Of a DNA stretch of 40,550 bases, positions 24,528-33,368 are shown piece after piece; the first letter of the stretch is position 1, and each line of letters begins with the position of its first letter. The DNA is from Caulobacter zeae (GTDB lineage Bacteria; Pseudomonadota; Alphaproteobacteria; Caulobacterales; Caulobacteraceae). The position numbers and the translations under genes are program-made. The stretch is taken from positions 1 to 40,550 of the forward strand of contig NZ_PJRS01000047.1 in assembly GCF_002858925.1 (NCBI RefSeq). Reading direction: 5' to 3'. The notes under the pieces were generated by a model. It did not search any database, was not told the origin of the DNA, and saw only the letters and a list, made by a program, of their open reading frames with translations.

Positions 24528-26240
24528 TCAGCGATCGACCTGGAAGTGGGGCGAGGAGGCGACGATGTAGAGGGCGACCTGCGCCCGCTTGCGCGCCTGG
24601 ATGGCGGGGTCGGTGTTCTTGACGGCGGCCATGGCCGACGACAGCGCGCCGCGCTGGGCCGAGGTCATGGTCCCGTTGAGGAAGACGAGGTCGATGCGCT
24701 CGAGCATCTTGGCCTCGTCGGCGGCCAGGGCTTCCCACTGGGCCCAGGGCAGTTCGACCGGAACCGAGCCGGCGATGGTCGGCTGCGACTTGAACTCGGT
24801 GCGGGTGGCCTCGCCGCCCATGGTCCAGTCCCAGGCCAGGTTGTGGCGGGCGACCATGGTCGAGGTGGTCATCAGCTTGCTGGCCGGGCTCATTTCGCCC
24901 GAACCCAGCGGCAGCGGGAAGTCGTAAGGATAGAAGTTGAACACCGACGGGGCGCGGAAGGGCATCTGCCCCAGGCCGTTGTCGCGGTAATAGAAGGCGT
25001 AGCCGTCCGACTTCAGGCCCATGCCGCGCGCCAGGCCCGTCAGGAACAGCACCGGCTCCTTGACCTTGCCGGGCGTGGCGGCCGAGCCGCGCGCCTCGCT
25101 GTCGGTGAGGATCGCCTTGATCACCGCCTTCATGTCGCCGCGCACGCCCGCGCCGTTGTCGGCGAACACGGCCGCGACCCGGCCCACATAGGCCGGCGAG
25201 GGATTGGCCAGGGTCAGCTGCTGGATCAGCCGCTTGGAGATGAAGGGCGGGGTGTTGGGGTGGTTGAAGACGGTGTCGACCACCGTGTCGACGTTCTGCT
25301 GCTGGGTGGCGCCGGCCGGGATGGTCACGTTCAGGAAGGTCTTGGCCCCCGTGTCGAACCGGGCGGCGTTGACGATCATCGGCTTGGTGTAGTCGACCTT
25401 GACGTAGTCGCTGATCGCCGCGCCATCGAGGCGGGCGTAGGTCCACCCCGTCAGCGCCCGGGCCACTTCCTTGACCTCGGCGTTGGAATAGGTGGCGATC
25501 ACCGCCCCGTCGGCGCCGGTCTTGGGCGTGCCGTCCATGTTCAGCATCACCGTGCCGACCGAGAACAGCTGCATCAGTTCGCGGGCGTAGTTCTCGTTGG
25601 GGGCCGACTTGTTGCTGTCGACCATGTCGAGGAAGTTGCCCATGAACGGGTTCAGGGTCACCTCGCGCAGGATGTCCTTGTAGTTGCCGAAGGCGTTGCC
25701 CAGCAGGACCTGGTTGAAGGTCGCCAGGCCCGCGGTGGTGTGCACCTCGAGGTCCGAGGCCACCACGATCTGCGACAGGGCGAAGGCCGTGCGCTGGCGC
25801 AGCTGGTCGTCCTTGCCCATGGCGTTGTAATAGAACCGCATGGCCATCGGCAGGGCGCCGAAGTTGTCGCGGTTGCAGTTGCTCAGATCCGTGCCGGTCA
25901 GGTTCTGGGCCGTGCAGAAGTTGGTCGGCACGGGCTTGCCGGCGATGTCGGCATAGGTGCTGGAGCTCAGCGCCAGCTGCTGGTCGATCCAGGCCGACGC
26001 GCTCTTGGCGGCGACGATCTGGTCGATCAGTTCGGGCGTCGGGCCAAAGCTCGCCTGCTTGGCCAGGCGCGAGGCCTCGGCCGCCGAGATCACCGTCGGC
26101 GGGGGCGGGGTGGTCGGCGTCGTTCCGCCGCCGCTCTGAGGCGCGGTGGATCCCCCGCCGCCGCCTCCACCGCCGCCGCAGGCCGTCAGAAGAAGGGCCA
26201 GGCCGATCCCGGTCCCCGAAGCTAGAAGTCTGGCACGCAT
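24528..26240 (-). CDS. DUF1800 family lipoprotein
   Basis: A 570-residue DUF1800 protein. The N-terminus is a lipoprotein signal, with a hydrophobic run and the lipobox LTAC at residues 18-21, then a tract of nine glycines, and a Ser/Thr/Pro-rich linker to about residue 50. The DUF1800 region starts with AAEASRLAKQASFGPT, and later shows NENYARELMQLFSVG and KLMTTSTMVARHNLAWDW-like segments that are typical of the family. I start at ATG 26240 because the signal peptide begins there; the frame is open far upstream, but only as a shadow of virB11. It is probably anchored in the membrane and partners the DUF1501 protein encoded just downstream. Molecular function is unknown. The T4SS operon ends 74 nt upstream. 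Confidence 0.88.
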   Translation of the reverse strand: MRARLLASGTGIGLALLLTACGGGGGGGGGSTAPQSGGGTTPTTPPPPTVISAAEASRLAKQASFGPTPELIDQIVAAKSASAWIDQQLALSSSTYADIAGKPVPTNFCTAQNLTGTDLSNCNRDNFGALPMAMRFYYNAMGKDDQLRQRTAFALSQIVVASDLEVHTTAGLATFNQVLLGNAFGNYKDILREVTLNPFMGNFLDMVDSNKSAPNENYARELMQLFSVGTVMLNMDGTPKTGADGAVIATYSNAEVKEVARALTGWTYARLDGAAISDYVKVDYTKPMIVNAARFDTGAKTFLNVTIPAGATQQQNVDTVVDTVFNHPNTPPFISKRLIQQLTLANPSPAYVGRVAAVFADNGAGVRGDMKAVIKAILTDSEARGSAATPGKVKEPVLFLTGLARGMGLKSDGYAFYYRDNGLGQMPFRAPSVFNFYPYDFPLPLGSGEMSPASKLMTTSTMVARHNLAWDWTMGGEATRTEFKSQPTIAGSVPVELPWAQWEALAADEAKMLERIDLVFLNGTMTSAQRGALSSAMAAVKNTDPAIQARKRAQVALYIVASSPHFQVDR

Positions 26241-26260
26241 GAACAATAGGTCCCCGATCA

Positions 26261-26277
26261 CGCCCGCGGTGCGGGCG
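26261..26277 (-). terminator. Hairpin between virB11 and the DUF1800 gene
   Basis: CGCCCGC (26261-26267) and GCGGGCG (26271-26277) form a perfect 7-bp stem with a 3-nt loop in the 74-nt gap downstream of virB11. On the minus strand no T-run follows the stem, though one precedes it. It may separate the T4SS operon from the DUF1800/DUF1501 genes. Confidence 0.35.
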
Positions 26278-26314
26278 CGCTGAACGCGAAAAACAAGGTG
26301 GGTGAAGGCCGTCG

Positions 26315-27295
26315 CTAGCGGTCTGTGAACACGATCTCCCGCACGGCGCGGACGCCGTCCTGGCGGTGAAGCTGGATGAAGACGTCGACGACGCGTTCGA
26401 CATGGTCGACCACGTCCTGGCGTCGCAGGTTGGCGCCGGCCTGCAGGGCCATCAGGGCCAGTTGCTCGACGGCGCCGCGCGGATCGTCGGCGTGGACGGT
26501 GGTCATCGAGCCTGGGTGGCCGCTGGAGACGGCCCGCAGGAAGCTGAAGGCTTCGGCCCCGCGCAGCTCGCCCAGTATGATACGGTCGGGCCGCAGGCGC
26601 AGGCTGGCCTGCAACAGGTCCTCGGTCCCGACCCGGGCCTCGCCCTGCTCGCCGCGCGCGGCCACCAGGCCGACGGCGTTGGCGTGGACCAGGCGGATCT
26701 CGGGGGCGTCCTCGATCAGCACCAGGCGCTGGTCGAGCGGGACCTCCTTCAGGAGGGCGTTGAGGAAGGTGGTCTTGCCGGTCGAGGTGCCGCCGCTGAC
26801 GACGATGTTCTTGCCCGCCCGCACGGCCGCCGACAGGAAGCCGCGCACCTCGCCGGCGTCGAGCATGGCGCGCAGGGCCGCGTCGGGGCGGATCAGCGGG
26901 GCCGTGGCGCGGTCGAAGGTGCCAGCGCGGGCGTAGTCGTCGAGCGACAGGTCCGAGACCACGTGCTTGCGGATGGCCATGACGATCCCGCCGCGCGTGG
27001 CGGGCGGGGCGACGACCTGCACGCGGGCGCCGTCCGGCAGCACGGCCGACAGCAGGGGATGCTCGCGGCTGACGCCCTGGTGGGCGATGGCGGCGACCTG
27101 GCGGGCCAGGCGCCAGAGGTTGGTCTCGTCGAGTTCGGGCACGGCGACGTGAGCGACCGCGCCGCCCAGCCGCTCGACCCACAGCTCGCCGGGCCGGTTG
27201 ACGTAGAGGTCGGTCACCGCCGGATCGGCCAGCCACGGCGCCAGCGGCGCCAGGTAGGCCTCCAGATAGACCCCCATCGGGGCGTGACGGGTCAT
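26315..27295 (-). CDS. virB11: VirB11 family T4SS ATPase
   Basis: A 326-residue VirB11-type hexameric traffic ATPase. The N-terminal domain includes VTDLYVNRPGELWVE; the C-terminal RecA-like domain has the Walker A motif GGTSTGKTT at residues 168-176 (Lys174), the Asp-box LVLIEDAPEI, the Walker B region RLRPDRIILGELRG, and the His-box SSGHPGSMTTVHAD. VirB11 works on the cytoplasmic face of the inner membrane, powering pilus biogenesis and substrate transfer with VirB4. Its length is normal for the family. The gene is the last of the virB operon; its ATG overlaps the stop of virB10 by 4 nt. Nothing suggests inactivation: all four nucleotide-binding motifs are intact. Confidence 0.95.
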   Translation of the reverse strand: MTRHAPMGVYLEAYLAPLAPWLADPAVTDLYVNRPGELWVERLGGAVAHVAVPELDETNLWRLARQVAAIAHQGVSREHPLLSAVLPDGARVQVVAPPATRGGIVMAIRKHVVSDLSLDDYARAGTFDRATAPLIRPDAALRAMLDAGEVRGFLSAAVRAGKNIVVSGGTSTGKTTFLNALLKEVPLDQRLVLIEDAPEIRLVHANAVGLVAARGEQGEARVGTEDLLQASLRLRPDRIILGELRGAEAFSFLRAVSSGHPGSMTTVHADDPRGAVEQLALMALQAGANLRRQDVVDHVERVVDVFIQLHRQDGVRAVREIVFTDR

Positions 27296-28407
27296 CTGCC
27301 GCCCCGCACGCCGGAGAAGTCGAGGTCGCGGGCGACGAAGATCGTCACCGGCGCGCCCTGCGGCGTCCTGATGGTGGGCGAGGTGTTGGTCCCCTTGGCG
27401 GCGTTGGCCATGTTGGCGGCCTCCGACATCGAGCCGATGTAGATCTGCGAGTTGGCCCGGCTGTTGCTGACCGCCGCGACGCCGGCGCTGAGAACCGAGG
27501 TCAGGATCGAACCGCCGAAGCGGGTGAAGAAGTGGCGGTCGACCTTGCCCTCCAGACCGCCGCGGCCCAGCGGGTCGGCGGCCGGCGAGCCGATCTGCAC
27601 CGACACGCCGTCGGGCCTGATCACGCGTGTCCAGATCACGAAGACGCGGCTGGCGCCCAGGGCCAGGCCCGACTTGTACTGGCCGATGACCCGGCTGCCG
27701 CGCGGGATCAGCACGGTGGAGCCGTCGAAGCTTTTCACGTCGCGGGTGACCATGGCGCGGGCCAGGCCCGGCAGGTCGGAATTGATCGCCGTCTCCATCA
27801 CCGCCGGGATCACCGCGCCCTGCGGGATGACGGCGTCGAGGTCGCGCATGGCCGTGGCCTTGGCGGGCGCGGCGTCGTCCAGGCCGACGCGGTCGGAGAC
27901 ACGGTCGTCGGGGTTGAGGGCGACGGGGCGTGCGCCTTCGCCGCCTGCCCCCGGGGCGCCGTTGCGGTCGCTGAGGTCGACCACGAGAGTCGGCGCGCGG
28001 CGACGCCCGGAGTCGTCAGGCACGGAGATGAGCGGGGCCTGCGGCGGGACCTGGCTCGGCTCCGGCAGCGGCGCCCGATCCAGGTCGGGGGCGCTGTTGT
28101 CGACCGTGAACTGCGGCGCCGGCACGGTGTAGAGGGGGCCCTGCACCTGGGCGACCTTGGCCACAGGCGGCGGAGGGCCCGGGGGCGCCGGCGGGGCGGA
28201 AGGGATCGCGGCCGCCTGCGGGCGAGCGTCGGCGCGATGGGTCGACAGCCAGCCGAACACGACCAGGCCGAAGACGCCGAAAGCGACCATGATGGCGAGG
28301 TTGGAGACGCCGCCGGCCTTGCCCACCGAGGGGCGGGCCTGGGCGTCGGCCGCGGCCAGGTCGTCCTGGACCTGGGGCGTCAGGCGCGGATCGATATCCT
28401 GGGTCAT
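27292..28407 (-). CDS. virB10: VirB10 family T4SS core protein
   Basis: A 371-residue VirB10 protein. A short cytoplasmic N-terminus is followed by one transmembrane helix at about residues 35-55 (LAIMVAFGVFGLVVFGW) and a Pro-rich periplasmic linker up to about residue 150. The C-terminal TrbI/VirB10 beta-barrel domain has VIPQGAVIPAVMETAINSDL, VLIPRGSRVIGQYKSG and FTRFGGSILTSVLSAG, the last covering the helices that form the outer-membrane pore. VirB10 spans both membranes and transmits energy signals to the pore. I start at ATG 28407, which overlaps the TGA of virB9. Length is near normal for the family. The linker (about 60-90) is unusually rich in Pro and Ala. Confidence 0.93.
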   Translation of the reverse strand: MTQDIDPRLTPQVQDDLAAADAQARPSVGKAGGVSNLAIMVAFGVFGLVVFGWLSTHRADARPQAAAIPSAPPAPPGPPPPVAKVAQVQGPLYTVPAPQFTVDNSAPDLDRAPLPEPSQVPPQAPLISVPDDSGRRRAPTLVVDLSDRNGAPGAGGEGARPVALNPDDRVSDRVGLDDAAPAKATAMRDLDAVIPQGAVIPAVMETAINSDLPGLARAMVTRDVKSFDGSTVLIPRGSRVIGQYKSGLALGASRVFVIWTRVIRPDGVSVQIGSPAADPLGRGGLEGKVDRHFFTRFGGSILTSVLSAGVAAVSNSRANSQIYIGSMSEAANMANAAKGTNTSPTIRTPQGAPVTIFVARDLDFSGVRGGR

Positions 28408-29171
28408 CCGGCCTTCTCCGGGGCTTGGGTCTTGCGCCAGACGCGGTTGACGATTGTGGCCCGGGCCTTGTCGCTGCGCAGTACGAAGCGGGGGGCCACC
28501 TGGTCGACGACCAGGTAGCCGTCCTTGACCACGGCGTTGGCCAGGCCTTCGGAGCCGTCGGCGCCGATGACGAAGATGGCCGGCAGTTCGGTTCGTCCGG
28601 TCCAGGCGAAATAGGTGGCGCGGCCGTCGTCGAAGACGTCCGAAGGCGTCACCGCCCGCGATCCCCTGACCGAATAGGCGGTGTTGCGCGGGGGAGGGGG
28701 CGTCGCCGGTCCGGCGGTCGGGGCGGGGACCGCGACAGGCGCGGGCGGGTAGCGGAAGCGGATCACGTAGGAGGCGTCGGCGGCGCCGCCGCTCGACACC
28801 GACAATTCCAGGACATAGCGACGTCGGTCGGTGACGACGGTCATGTTGGTGGCCGGGGCACGGTCCATCGGCTTCAGGAACAGCAGGTTGGCGCGCTTGT
28901 TCGGCGTCACCTGCCACCCGACGGAGTCGCCGATCGAGACGTTCTCGATCCGCTCGTCGGGGGCGAACTCCAGCATGGTCTGGAAGCCCATGACGCCCGC
29001 GAGGCGGTAAACCTGATCGGGGTCGTAGGGCAGGGTGCGGATGCGCGGGTCGGGCGCGGACACGGGTGCGCCGGCGGCCTGGGCCGAAGGAGCCTGGGCC
29101 AGGGTTGTCTGGGCCAGGGCCGGCGTGGCCAGCAGGCAGGTGAGCGACAGGGCCAGAAGCGGGCGCTTCAC
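28404..29171 (-). CDS. virB9: VirB9 family T4SS core protein
   Basis: A 255-residue VirB9 protein with a signal peptide ending at TPALAQ near residue 21. The N-terminal domain begins with DPRIRTLPYDPDQVYRL and includes the sandwich-like segment with DERIENVSIGDS, followed by VTDRRRYVLELSV. The C-terminal domain has NTAYSVRGS, ATYFAWTG and FVIGADGSE, typical of the CagX/VirB9 family, which contributes to the outer-membrane core ring. The start is GTG at 29171, preceded by CGGAG, and yields a clean signal peptide; the longer open frame shadows virB6 and virB4. In other systems VirB9 is held by the small lipoprotein VirB7, but the 29-nt gap to virB6 leaves no room for one here. Confidence 0.92.
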   Translation of the reverse strand: MKRPLLALSLTCLLATPALAQTTLAQAPSAQAAGAPVSAPDPRIRTLPYDPDQVYRLAGVMGFQTMLEFAPDERIENVSIGDSVGWQVTPNKRANLLFLKPMDRAPATNMTVVTDRRRYVLELSVSSGGAADASYVIRFRYPPAPVAVPAPTAGPATPPPPRNTAYSVRGSRAVTPSDVFDDGRATYFAWTGRTELPAIFVIGADGSEGLANAVVKDGYLVVDQVAPRFVLRSDKARATIVNRVWRKTQAPEKAG

Positions 29172-29200
29172 GGGCGAAACTCCGGAACGGATAGGCGTGG

Positions 29201-30406
29201 TCACTGGTCTCTCCGGGCTCCGGAGGCGGCGATGCGGGGCGAGGCCGGGCGGCGATAGCTGGCGCCCAGGGGGACGGCGGCCGCCGTGGCGGTGGTCGGG
29301 CCGGAGGCCGGCGCGGTTTCCGTGCGGTCGGACACCACCGTCAGGCGGCGCGGGCCGATGGGCGAGGATGCGGCGGCGGCCTGGGCCGCCTGCTCTTCCC
29401 GTCGGGACAGGTTTATGGCGGCGGCGGCCACGTGGGCGGCGCGCGAGGGCGGCTCCAGCGGCGCGGCGGGCGATTGGCCAGGCTCGGAAACGGGCGGGGC
29501 CTCCCGGTCGAGCGACCGTTCGCGGGGCAGGCGCAGGCCGGCGGCGATCACGCACACCGAGATGGCGGCGGCGACCAGCACGGCGGTGAACACGAGGCTC
29601 AGCACCAGCACGGTGATCGCCGGGCCCATGTCGAGTTCGGCGAACTGCTGGGCGTCCTTCATGGCCGCCAGGGCCTTCAGGGAGGGGGCCATCATGGCCA
29701 GTTCCAGCGACAGGGCGAGGGTGGCGATCATCGGCAGGACGGAGAGGGCGATCATCGCCTTCAACCAGCCCTCGACAAGGCCGCGCGTGGTTTCGAACAG
29801 CAGAAGGCCCGCGACGATGGGGGCGAGGGCCAGCAGCACCGACAGCACCACCTTGCAGGCCAGGACGACGCCCAGGCTGGTCAGCAGCATGACGAGCCCG
29901 CCGACATTGGCGGCGAAGGCCGCGAAGCCGGGACCGCCCTGAAGGGCTGCGTCCTGGGAGCCGGCTCGCGTTGCGAAGTGCTGCGCGGCGTCTTGCAGCG
30001 TATCGAAGGCTGCTTGCAGGCGCACGAAGGGATCGAGCTTGCCGGGGCCGCCGTCCAACTGGGCCAGCAGCAGGCTTCCGACCGCGGTCGGGGCCTTGAA
30101 CAGCAGGTCGTAGGCCAGGGTCTCCAGCAGCGCCCAGTTGGTGGCCAGCGCCACGACAAGCGCCAGTTTCACCGCCGCGATGGTGGCGTCGCCGATGCGC
30201 AGGGTTCCACGGCCCAGCACCAGCCGGTAGCCCATGAAGCCCACATAGAGGGTCATCAGCACGGTCAGCAGGGTGGAGACCGGCGAGCCGGGCGCCGACA
30301 GGGCCGCATAGCCGGCCTGGGCCAGGCCATGCACCTGGCAGTCGACCGAGCCGATCAGGCCCTGGACCAGCGGGGCGTCGGCGGTCGGGCAGGAGACGGG
30401 GCTCAT
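29201..30406 (-). CDS. virB6: VirB6 family T4SS inner-membrane protein
   Basis: A 401-residue polytopic protein of the TrbL/VirB6 family. After a short N-terminus with two cysteines (Cys6 and Cys23) there are about six to seven hydrophobic helices between residues 40 and 290, including STLLTVLMTLYVGFMGYRLV at the start and ITVLVLSLVFTAVLVAAAIS at the end. The last 110 residues form a hydrophilic Ala/Pro/Arg-rich cytoplasmic tail that looks disordered. VirB6 forms part of the inner-membrane channel through which substrates pass. The ATG at 30406 overlaps the stop of virB4 by 4 nt. The next gene is virB9; virB8, which usually stands between them, is absent. Confidence 0.88.
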   Translation of the reverse strand: MSPVSCPTADAPLVQGLIGSVDCQVHGLAQAGYAALSAPGSPVSTLLTVLMTLYVGFMGYRLVLGRGTLRIGDATIAAVKLALVVALATNWALLETLAYDLLFKAPTAVGSLLLAQLDGGPGKLDPFVRLQAAFDTLQDAAQHFATRAGSQDAALQGGPGFAAFAANVGGLVMLLTSLGVVLACKVVLSVLLALAPIVAGLLLFETTRGLVEGWLKAMIALSVLPMIATLALSLELAMMAPSLKALAAMKDAQQFAELDMGPAITVLVLSLVFTAVLVAAAISVCVIAAGLRLPRERSLDREAPPVSEPGQSPAAPLEPPSRAAHVAAAAINLSRREEQAAQAAAASSPIGPRRLTVVSDRTETAPASGPTTATAAAVPLGASYRRPASPRIAASGARRDQ

Positions 30407-32778
30407 GCGGCCTCCTTGAGGAGCTTGGCCATCCAGGCCTCCGGGGCGTCGCCAAGGTGTTCGCGCAGGGCGTCGAGCCGGCGCACCGTGCTCTCGCGGC
30501 CCGACAGCACCGTCAGCAGCTCGGGCGAGCCGGCCAGGTTCAGGCGGGCCACCACGCTGTCGCTGCCGTGCTTGATCAGGAAGCAGCGGGCGGTGTCGGG
30601 CAGGCTGCGGACCAATTCGAACTCGTGCTCGGTCAGGCCAAAGCCCCCGCAGTAGTCCTTCGCCTGGGCCTTGGGGTTGGCCATGAAGATCTGGGTGGCG
30701 GCCTGTTCGACGATGGCGCTGGCGATGCGGCTTTCCAGGGCGTCCTGGGCCGACTGGGTGGCGAAGCCGACTAGGCCGTTGCGCTTGCGCAGGGTCTTTT
30801 CCCAGTCCTTGATCCGGGCGACGAAGACATCGTCGTCCAGCGCCTTCCAGCCCTCGTCGACGACGATCAGGGTCGGGTGGCCGTCCAGGCGCTGCTCCAC
30901 GCGGTGGAACAGGTACATCATGGCAGGCGTGCGCAGGGCCGGGTCGTCCAGCAGCTGGGTCATGTCGAAGCCGAGGGTGGCGGCCGAGAGATCCAGGCCG
31001 TCTTCGGCGTTGTCGAACAGCCAGGCGTGCTCGCCGCTTCCGTGCCACGGCGCCACCCGCGCGAAGAGGTCGGCGGCGTCGGGGCGGCGGGCGCCCTTGA
31101 ACAGCTCGGCGAAAAACCGCAGGCGGCGCAGGCGCGGCGCCTGGTCGTAGTTGGCGTCGACGGCGTCCTTGATGCGGGCAAGGTCGTCGGGCGTCAGGGT
31201 CTCGCCGGGCTGGGAGACCAGCCGCGCGACCCAGTCGGCGACGAAGCGGCGATTGGCCGGCGCGTCTTGCAGGGCCAGCGGGTTGAAGCCCGTGGCCCGG
31301 CCCGGGCGCAGCACCTCGTAGCGGCCGCCGATGGCGCGCAGAAAAATCTCGGCCCCGCGGTCCTTGTCGAAGAAGACTGTGCGCGGCCTGTATTTCTGGG
31401 CCTGGGCCAGCAGGAAGTTCAGCACCACGGTCTTGCCCGAGCCCGACGGCCCGATGATCGTGAAGTTGCCGAGATCCCCCTTGTGGAAGTTGAAGTGGTA
31501 GGGGCCGGCCGAGGTGGTCTCCAGCAGCGTCACCGCCGGGCCCCAGTGGTTGCCCTGGGCCTTGCCGACCGGGAAGTTGTGGCCGCTGGCGAAGCCCGCG
31601 AAGTTGGCCGTCGAGATCAGCGCCCGGCGGGCGATGTCCTTGAAGCAGCCGGGAAACTGGGCCCAGAAGGCCGGCTCCAGATTGATGTCCTCGCGCACGG
31701 CGATCGCGCCCATCTCGGTGAAGGCGCTCATCACCTCGGCGGTCGACTGGTCGAGACCCTCGATGCTCTGCCCGCGCACCAGCACTGACAGGTGATGCTC
31801 GCCGAAGGCGGCGCGGCCGCTGACCACGTCGTCCTTGGCGCGGATCAGATCAGCCTTGACGCTGATGGCCTCGTCGTCGGCCGCGCGCATGCGGCGCAAA
31901 GCCAGGTTCATGCGGTCCAGCGTCGGCTGGCGGTCGACGAAGCCGAAGCTCTGGGTGACCACCATCTCGCACGGCAGGCGCAGCAGGTCGTCAAGCATCC
32001 CCGGCGTGGTCTGGGCGGGATAGTCCTTGACCGACACGATCGAGGAAAAGCTCCGCGCCAGGGCGCCGGCGCGCGACAGCTCAAGGGTTTCGTGTCCGAA
32101 GCTGACCCGCCGATAGGGCAGGTACTCGCCGGCGTCGCCCTCCGGCGCCAGCACCGGGCGCATTTCGCCGTTATAGAGGCAGGACAGGAATTCCAGCGGC
32201 TCCGAGCAGGTCCCGCTGGCGCCCACGTACTGGGAAAGCGCCCGCGCGCCGTAGGGGGCCAGGGCCGAGATCAGGCTGTCGCGGGCGGCGTCGAGTTCGC
32301 GGTGGTCCTGGGCCTTCTTGCCGGCGCCTTGCGTCGAGCCCTTGGCCAGGCGCAGGGCCTTGTCGATCAGTCCGCCCTGGCCTTGCAGCGGCCTGCGCAC
32401 GATCGTCAGGAAGAGGTCGTTGACGTAGAGCCTGCGGCCCGCGAGCCGGGCGCTCCACTCGGCGTCGAGGCGGGTGCTGAACCCGTCGGCGAAATCGCCC
32501 TCCGTGCCGACCTTCGCCTCGCGGCGGATGATGTGGTGGTAGACGGCGAAGCGCGAGGAGGCCAGGCCGCGAAGCATCACGTCGCGCACGGCCTTGCGGT
32601 AGTTCAGGGTCTCGCTGTCGGCGGTCTCGAACGGCAGGCCGGCCAGGTGGATGACCTGCATCAGCAGGCCGTCGCGCGTCTCGATCGTGCGCTCGTCCAG
32701 CAGGCGGGCGTAGGGCAGGCGCTTGCCGGCCGAGGCTTCCTTGCCGATTTTCGGCTTCACGGTTGGTAGCTGTTGCAT
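30403..32778 (-). CDS. virB4: VirB4 family T4SS ATPase
   Basis: A 791-residue VirB4/CagE-type ATPase, close to the usual family length. The N-terminal half (about 40-250) is the CagE/TrbE region, with IETRDGLLMQVIHLAG and a later SFGHETLELSRAG segment. The C-terminal RecA-like domain has Walker A GPSGSGKT with Lys449, and Walker B TLIVVDEGWKAL near residue 637. Downstream QSAQDAL and SDSVVARLNL match the family. VirB4 energises pilus subunit extraction and channel function at the inner membrane. The ATG at 32778 lies 22 nt inside the end of virB3, so the two are coupled; the longer frame reaching 33384 shadows virB3 and virB2. All nucleotide-binding residues look intact. Confidence 0.95.
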   Translation of the reverse strand: MQQLPTVKPKIGKEASAGKRLPYARLLDERTIETRDGLLMQVIHLAGLPFETADSETLNYRKAVRDVMLRGLASSRFAVYHHIIRREAKVGTEGDFADGFSTRLDAEWSARLAGRRLYVNDLFLTIVRRPLQGQGGLIDKALRLAKGSTQGAGKKAQDHRELDAARDSLISALAPYGARALSQYVGASGTCSEPLEFLSCLYNGEMRPVLAPEGDAGEYLPYRRVSFGHETLELSRAGALARSFSSIVSVKDYPAQTTPGMLDDLLRLPCEMVVTQSFGFVDRQPTLDRMNLALRRMRAADDEAISVKADLIRAKDDVVSGRAAFGEHHLSVLVRGQSIEGLDQSTAEVMSAFTEMGAIAVREDINLEPAFWAQFPGCFKDIARRALISTANFAGFASGHNFPVGKAQGNHWGPAVTLLETTSAGPYHFNFHKGDLGNFTIIGPSGSGKTVVLNFLLAQAQKYRPRTVFFDKDRGAEIFLRAIGGRYEVLRPGRATGFNPLALQDAPANRRFVADWVARLVSQPGETLTPDDLARIKDAVDANYDQAPRLRRLRFFAELFKGARRPDAADLFARVAPWHGSGEHAWLFDNAEDGLDLSAATLGFDMTQLLDDPALRTPAMMYLFHRVEQRLDGHPTLIVVDEGWKALDDDVFVARIKDWEKTLRKRNGLVGFATQSAQDALESRIASAIVEQAATQIFMANPKAQAKDYCGGFGLTEHEFELVRSLPDTARCFLIKHGSDSVVARLNLAGSPELLTVLSGRESTVRRLDALREHLGDAPEAWMAKLLKEAA

Positions 32779-33044
32779 CGCCAGGCCCGGAAATTGGGTA
32801 CGCGGGGGCAGCGGCTGACCTTGGTCAGCCACAGGTCGAAGATGCGGGGTTCGCGCAGGCACGCCGCATAGCCGATCGCATGGATCACGAGCGCCGCCAG
32901 CAGCGCCCAGAACGACTTGGTGATCAGGAACAGCTCGGTCGTGACCACGCCGTTGACGACGAAGTAGCTGTAGGTCACGCCGGCGAACATCTGGGGCCGG
33001 GTCAGGGCCCCGAACACCACGTCGCGATCGAGGGGAGCGGCCAT
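32757..33044 (-). CDS. virB3: VirB3 family T4SS protein
   Basis: A 95-residue VirB3 protein. The hydrophilic start MAAPLDRDVVFGALTRPQMF is typical, with the conserved F..LTRP segment. Two hydrophobic helices follow, one with VTYSYFVVNGVV and one with FWALLAALVIHAIGYAACL. After the second helix comes EPRIFDLWLTK, also usual in the family. VirB3 sits in the inner membrane and works with VirB4 in pilus assembly. It begins 6 nt after virB2 ends, and its last 22 nt overlap the start of virB4, as often seen in virB operons. Confidence 0.92.
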   Translation of the reverse strand: MAAPLDRDVVFGALTRPQMFAGVTYSYFVVNGVVTTELFLITKSFWALLAALVIHAIGYAACLREPRIFDLWLTKVSRCPRVPNFRAWRCNSYQP

Positions 33045-33050
33045 CGGGCT

Positions 33051-33368
33051 CTACGCGCCCGCCGCCGTGCGGATGCCGCTGACGATCGTCGTCGCGCCGA
33101 ACAGGATGAAGCAGCCCAGGATGACCGTCGCGCCGTAGCGCCAGTTCATCCGGCCGGTCAGCATCATGAAACCGACGGCGGCCACGGCCATCACCGCCAC
33201 GGCGGTGGCGACATTGCCCAGCAACGTGCCTTGCAGCCACATCACGCCGGACAGCACGGCCGACGAGCCTTGCGGGTCGGCCTGCGCGACCTGGGCGTGG
33301 GCCTGGCCGGCGGCGGCGAGGAGGGCGGTCGCCAGCGCGGCGGCGCGGGCGTTCAGAAACTTGCGCAT
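33051..33368 (-). CDS. virB2: VirB2 family T4SS pilin
   Basis: A 105-residue VirB2/TrbC-type major pilin. A long signal peptide ends at AGQAHAQ, near residue 26. The mature part has the two hydrophobic helices expected of this family, one in VATAVAVMAVAAVGFMMLTG and one in GATVILGCFILFGATTIVSG, joined by the small basic loop RMNWRY. Two such helices pack around lipid in the pilus of related systems. The ATG shares one base with the TGA of virB1, and virB3 follows after 6 nt, so it sits in its usual place. Confidence 0.9.
   Translation of the reverse strand: MRKFLNARAAALATALLAAAGQAHAQVAQADPQGSSAVLSGVMWLQGTLLGNVATAVAVMAVAAVGFMMLTGRMNWRYGATVILGCFILFGATTIVSGIRTAAGA

Noticed and set aside
23571..26225. 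884-codon plus-strand frame opposite DUF1501/DUF1800
   Set aside because: Shadow frame with Arg/Gly/His-rich sequence and no recognisable domain.
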